NCBI GenBank assembly: GCA_022432975.1
Contig: CM039502.1
Span: 25,628,383-25,692,382, forward strand
Length of the DNA: 64,000 bases
DNA from: Begonia masoniana
Taxonomy: Eukaryota; Streptophyta; Magnoliopsida; Cucurbitales; Begoniaceae
Direction: 5' to 3'
Part shown: positions 63,066-64,000 of the stretch, piece after piece
Numbering within the stretch: position 1 is the first letter of the stretch
Layout: the number at the start of each line of letters is the position of its first letter
Made by a program: the position numbers and the translations under genes
The notes under the pieces: generated by a model
Told to the model about the DNA's origin: nothing
The model's database searches: none
What the model saw: the letters and a program-made list of their open reading frames with translations, nothing else

Positions 63066-63076
63066 GAATATAGCAA

Positions 63077-64000
63077 ATGTCTAGACGACCAGGAAGACCA
63101 AGGTTACCAAGGGAGATACCAAGTCCGAGGCGGGAGGAGGACTCTAGTGTGATTAGGTAGCTGACAGAATTGATGCGTCAGCAGACTGATATAGTACGTC
63201 AACAGTCTGACCAATTAGGAGTGCTGTTGAGCCGGGAGACACAAGGAAGTGCCAACTCGGGTTCTAGTAGTGAACATTCTGGAGATAGATTCCGGAGACT
63301 GAGACCACCCACGTTTGATGGTCAGTCAACTGATCCAATTATTGCTGAGGGTTGGCTTAGAAAAATTGAAAGTATGTTTAGGTGTGCCAATATTGAAGAA
63401 GAGGACAAAGTCACGTTGGCCACGTTCCATTTGGCTTGTGAAGCTCAACTCTGGTGGGAAACAGTTGAAACCACCACTGACATTCTGACTATGACTTGGT
63501 CACAGTTTAAAGACATCTTTTATGAGAAATATTTTAACAGCACGGTCCAAATCGCAAAGAAGTTGGAGTTTCTGAATTTGAAGCAGACAGGGTCCGTGGC
63601 CGAGTACAGTAGGCAATTTGAGTCCTTGTCCAGGTTTGCTTGACATTTTGCTCATAAGGACGAGGATAAGGTGTTCAAATTTGTGCATGGACTGAAGCCA
63701 GAGATTTATCGAGGAGTCAAATTCTATGGCATTAAAGGTTTAACGTTCAGTGAAGTTGTGTCCACTGCTCTGGAAGTGGAAGAAGCTGAAGGGAAGTGTG
63801 CTAGACCAAAGGAGGTTTCGCAAAAGTGTATCCAGCCACACCATCAGAGGGGAGAGAAGAGGCCAAGTGAAGGCCAAAGTAACCAAGGATCTGGAAAGAG
63901 GGTACTGAATACCCAGAAGTTTCCTCAATGCCCGAAATGTTCAAAGAATCACTCGGGTGAGTGTAGATTTGGATCGGGTAAGTGTTTTAACTGTGAAGAG
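63077..64000 (+). pseudogene. gag of element E (partial)
   Basis: ATG at 63077 begins MSRRPGRPRLPRE. A TAG at 63158-63160 and a TGA at 63641-63643 interrupt an otherwise continuous frame; both fit single C-to-T changes from Gln and Arg codons. Capsid features: GDRFRRLRPPTFDGQSTD, AEGWLRKIESMFRCA, QLWWETVETTTD, YEKYFNSTVQIAKK and FVHGLKPEIYRG. The start of a CCHC knuckle (CFNCEE) is at the window end. Confidence 0.92.

Larger units (their letters stand above)
60880..64000 (+). mobile_element. Element E: Ty3/gypsy element, 5' LTR and gag only (continues past window)
   Basis: 5' LTR 60880-62922, PBS 62926-62937 and gag from 63077. The LTR is the same family as D and H (TGTAGCAC start, GGGGCGTTACA end). 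It is inserted in MULE2 with left flank GCTAC; the right duplication is outside the window. Confidence 0.9.

Overview
This is repeat-only nuclear DNA of a flowering plant. The evidence is a set of Ty3/gypsy chromovirus (Tekay/Del-type) LTR retrotransposons primed by initiator-Met tRNA, two Mutator-like (MULE) DNA transposons with plant-type transposase domains, and Cassandra-type LTRs carrying a 5S rRNA-derived segment. I found no host gene, tRNA gene or CRISPR array. Every transposon coding region seen here is broken by stops or frameshifts. The species cannot be named from the sequence. The letters A, B, C, D, E, F, G, H and N are my own labels.

Layout. 1-10985: element N, a non-autonomous LTR element whose 5' end lies outside the window. 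Its 3' LTR is about 6.5 kb because of an uninterrupted 1,940-bp (TTA)n tract and a 3.2-kb minisatellite. 10986-20605: a Cassandra LTR remnant, interrupted by N and by B (11040-20517, minus strand, degenerate gag-pol). 20907-34747: MULE1, with long terminal inverted repeats and a 9-bp target duplication. It is split by C (21790-32005, minus strand), a gag-only element whose 3' LTR carries a 2.2-kb minisatellite and a run of exactly 1,000 T. 34811-40120: a short-LTR relic F, interrupted by the solo LTR D (35431-38675, 117-bp tandem repeats). 40957-55060: minus-strand element G, interrupted by a Cassandra LTR and by A (44839-54621), the least damaged element (target duplication AAATC). 53934-56248: a large palindrome formed after A inserted. 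56249-57918: truncated LTR H. 58656-60879: 5' part of MULE2, interrupted by E (60880 to the window end).

The elements have nested in this order: G before A, A before the palindrome, MULE1 before C, Cassandra before N and B, F before D, MULE2 before E. Five insertions have target duplications readable on both sides (A, B, C, D, MULE1).

Two cross-family patterns stand out. First, LTRs of N, A, B, C, D and E share a leader module: an acceptor-like AG, a 42-56 nt exon-like segment, a consensus 5' splice site, then a CCTACA-containing motif. B, C, E and N also show a good 3' splice site a few bases upstream of gag. This predicts a leader intron of about 1.6-1.9 kb that contains the LTR minisatellites, U5 and the primer-binding site. 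Second, each LTR family has grown its own tandem array, in most cases inside that predicted intron. Related elements also share a TGACGTCA-centred promoter motif and GATCGATC palindromes.
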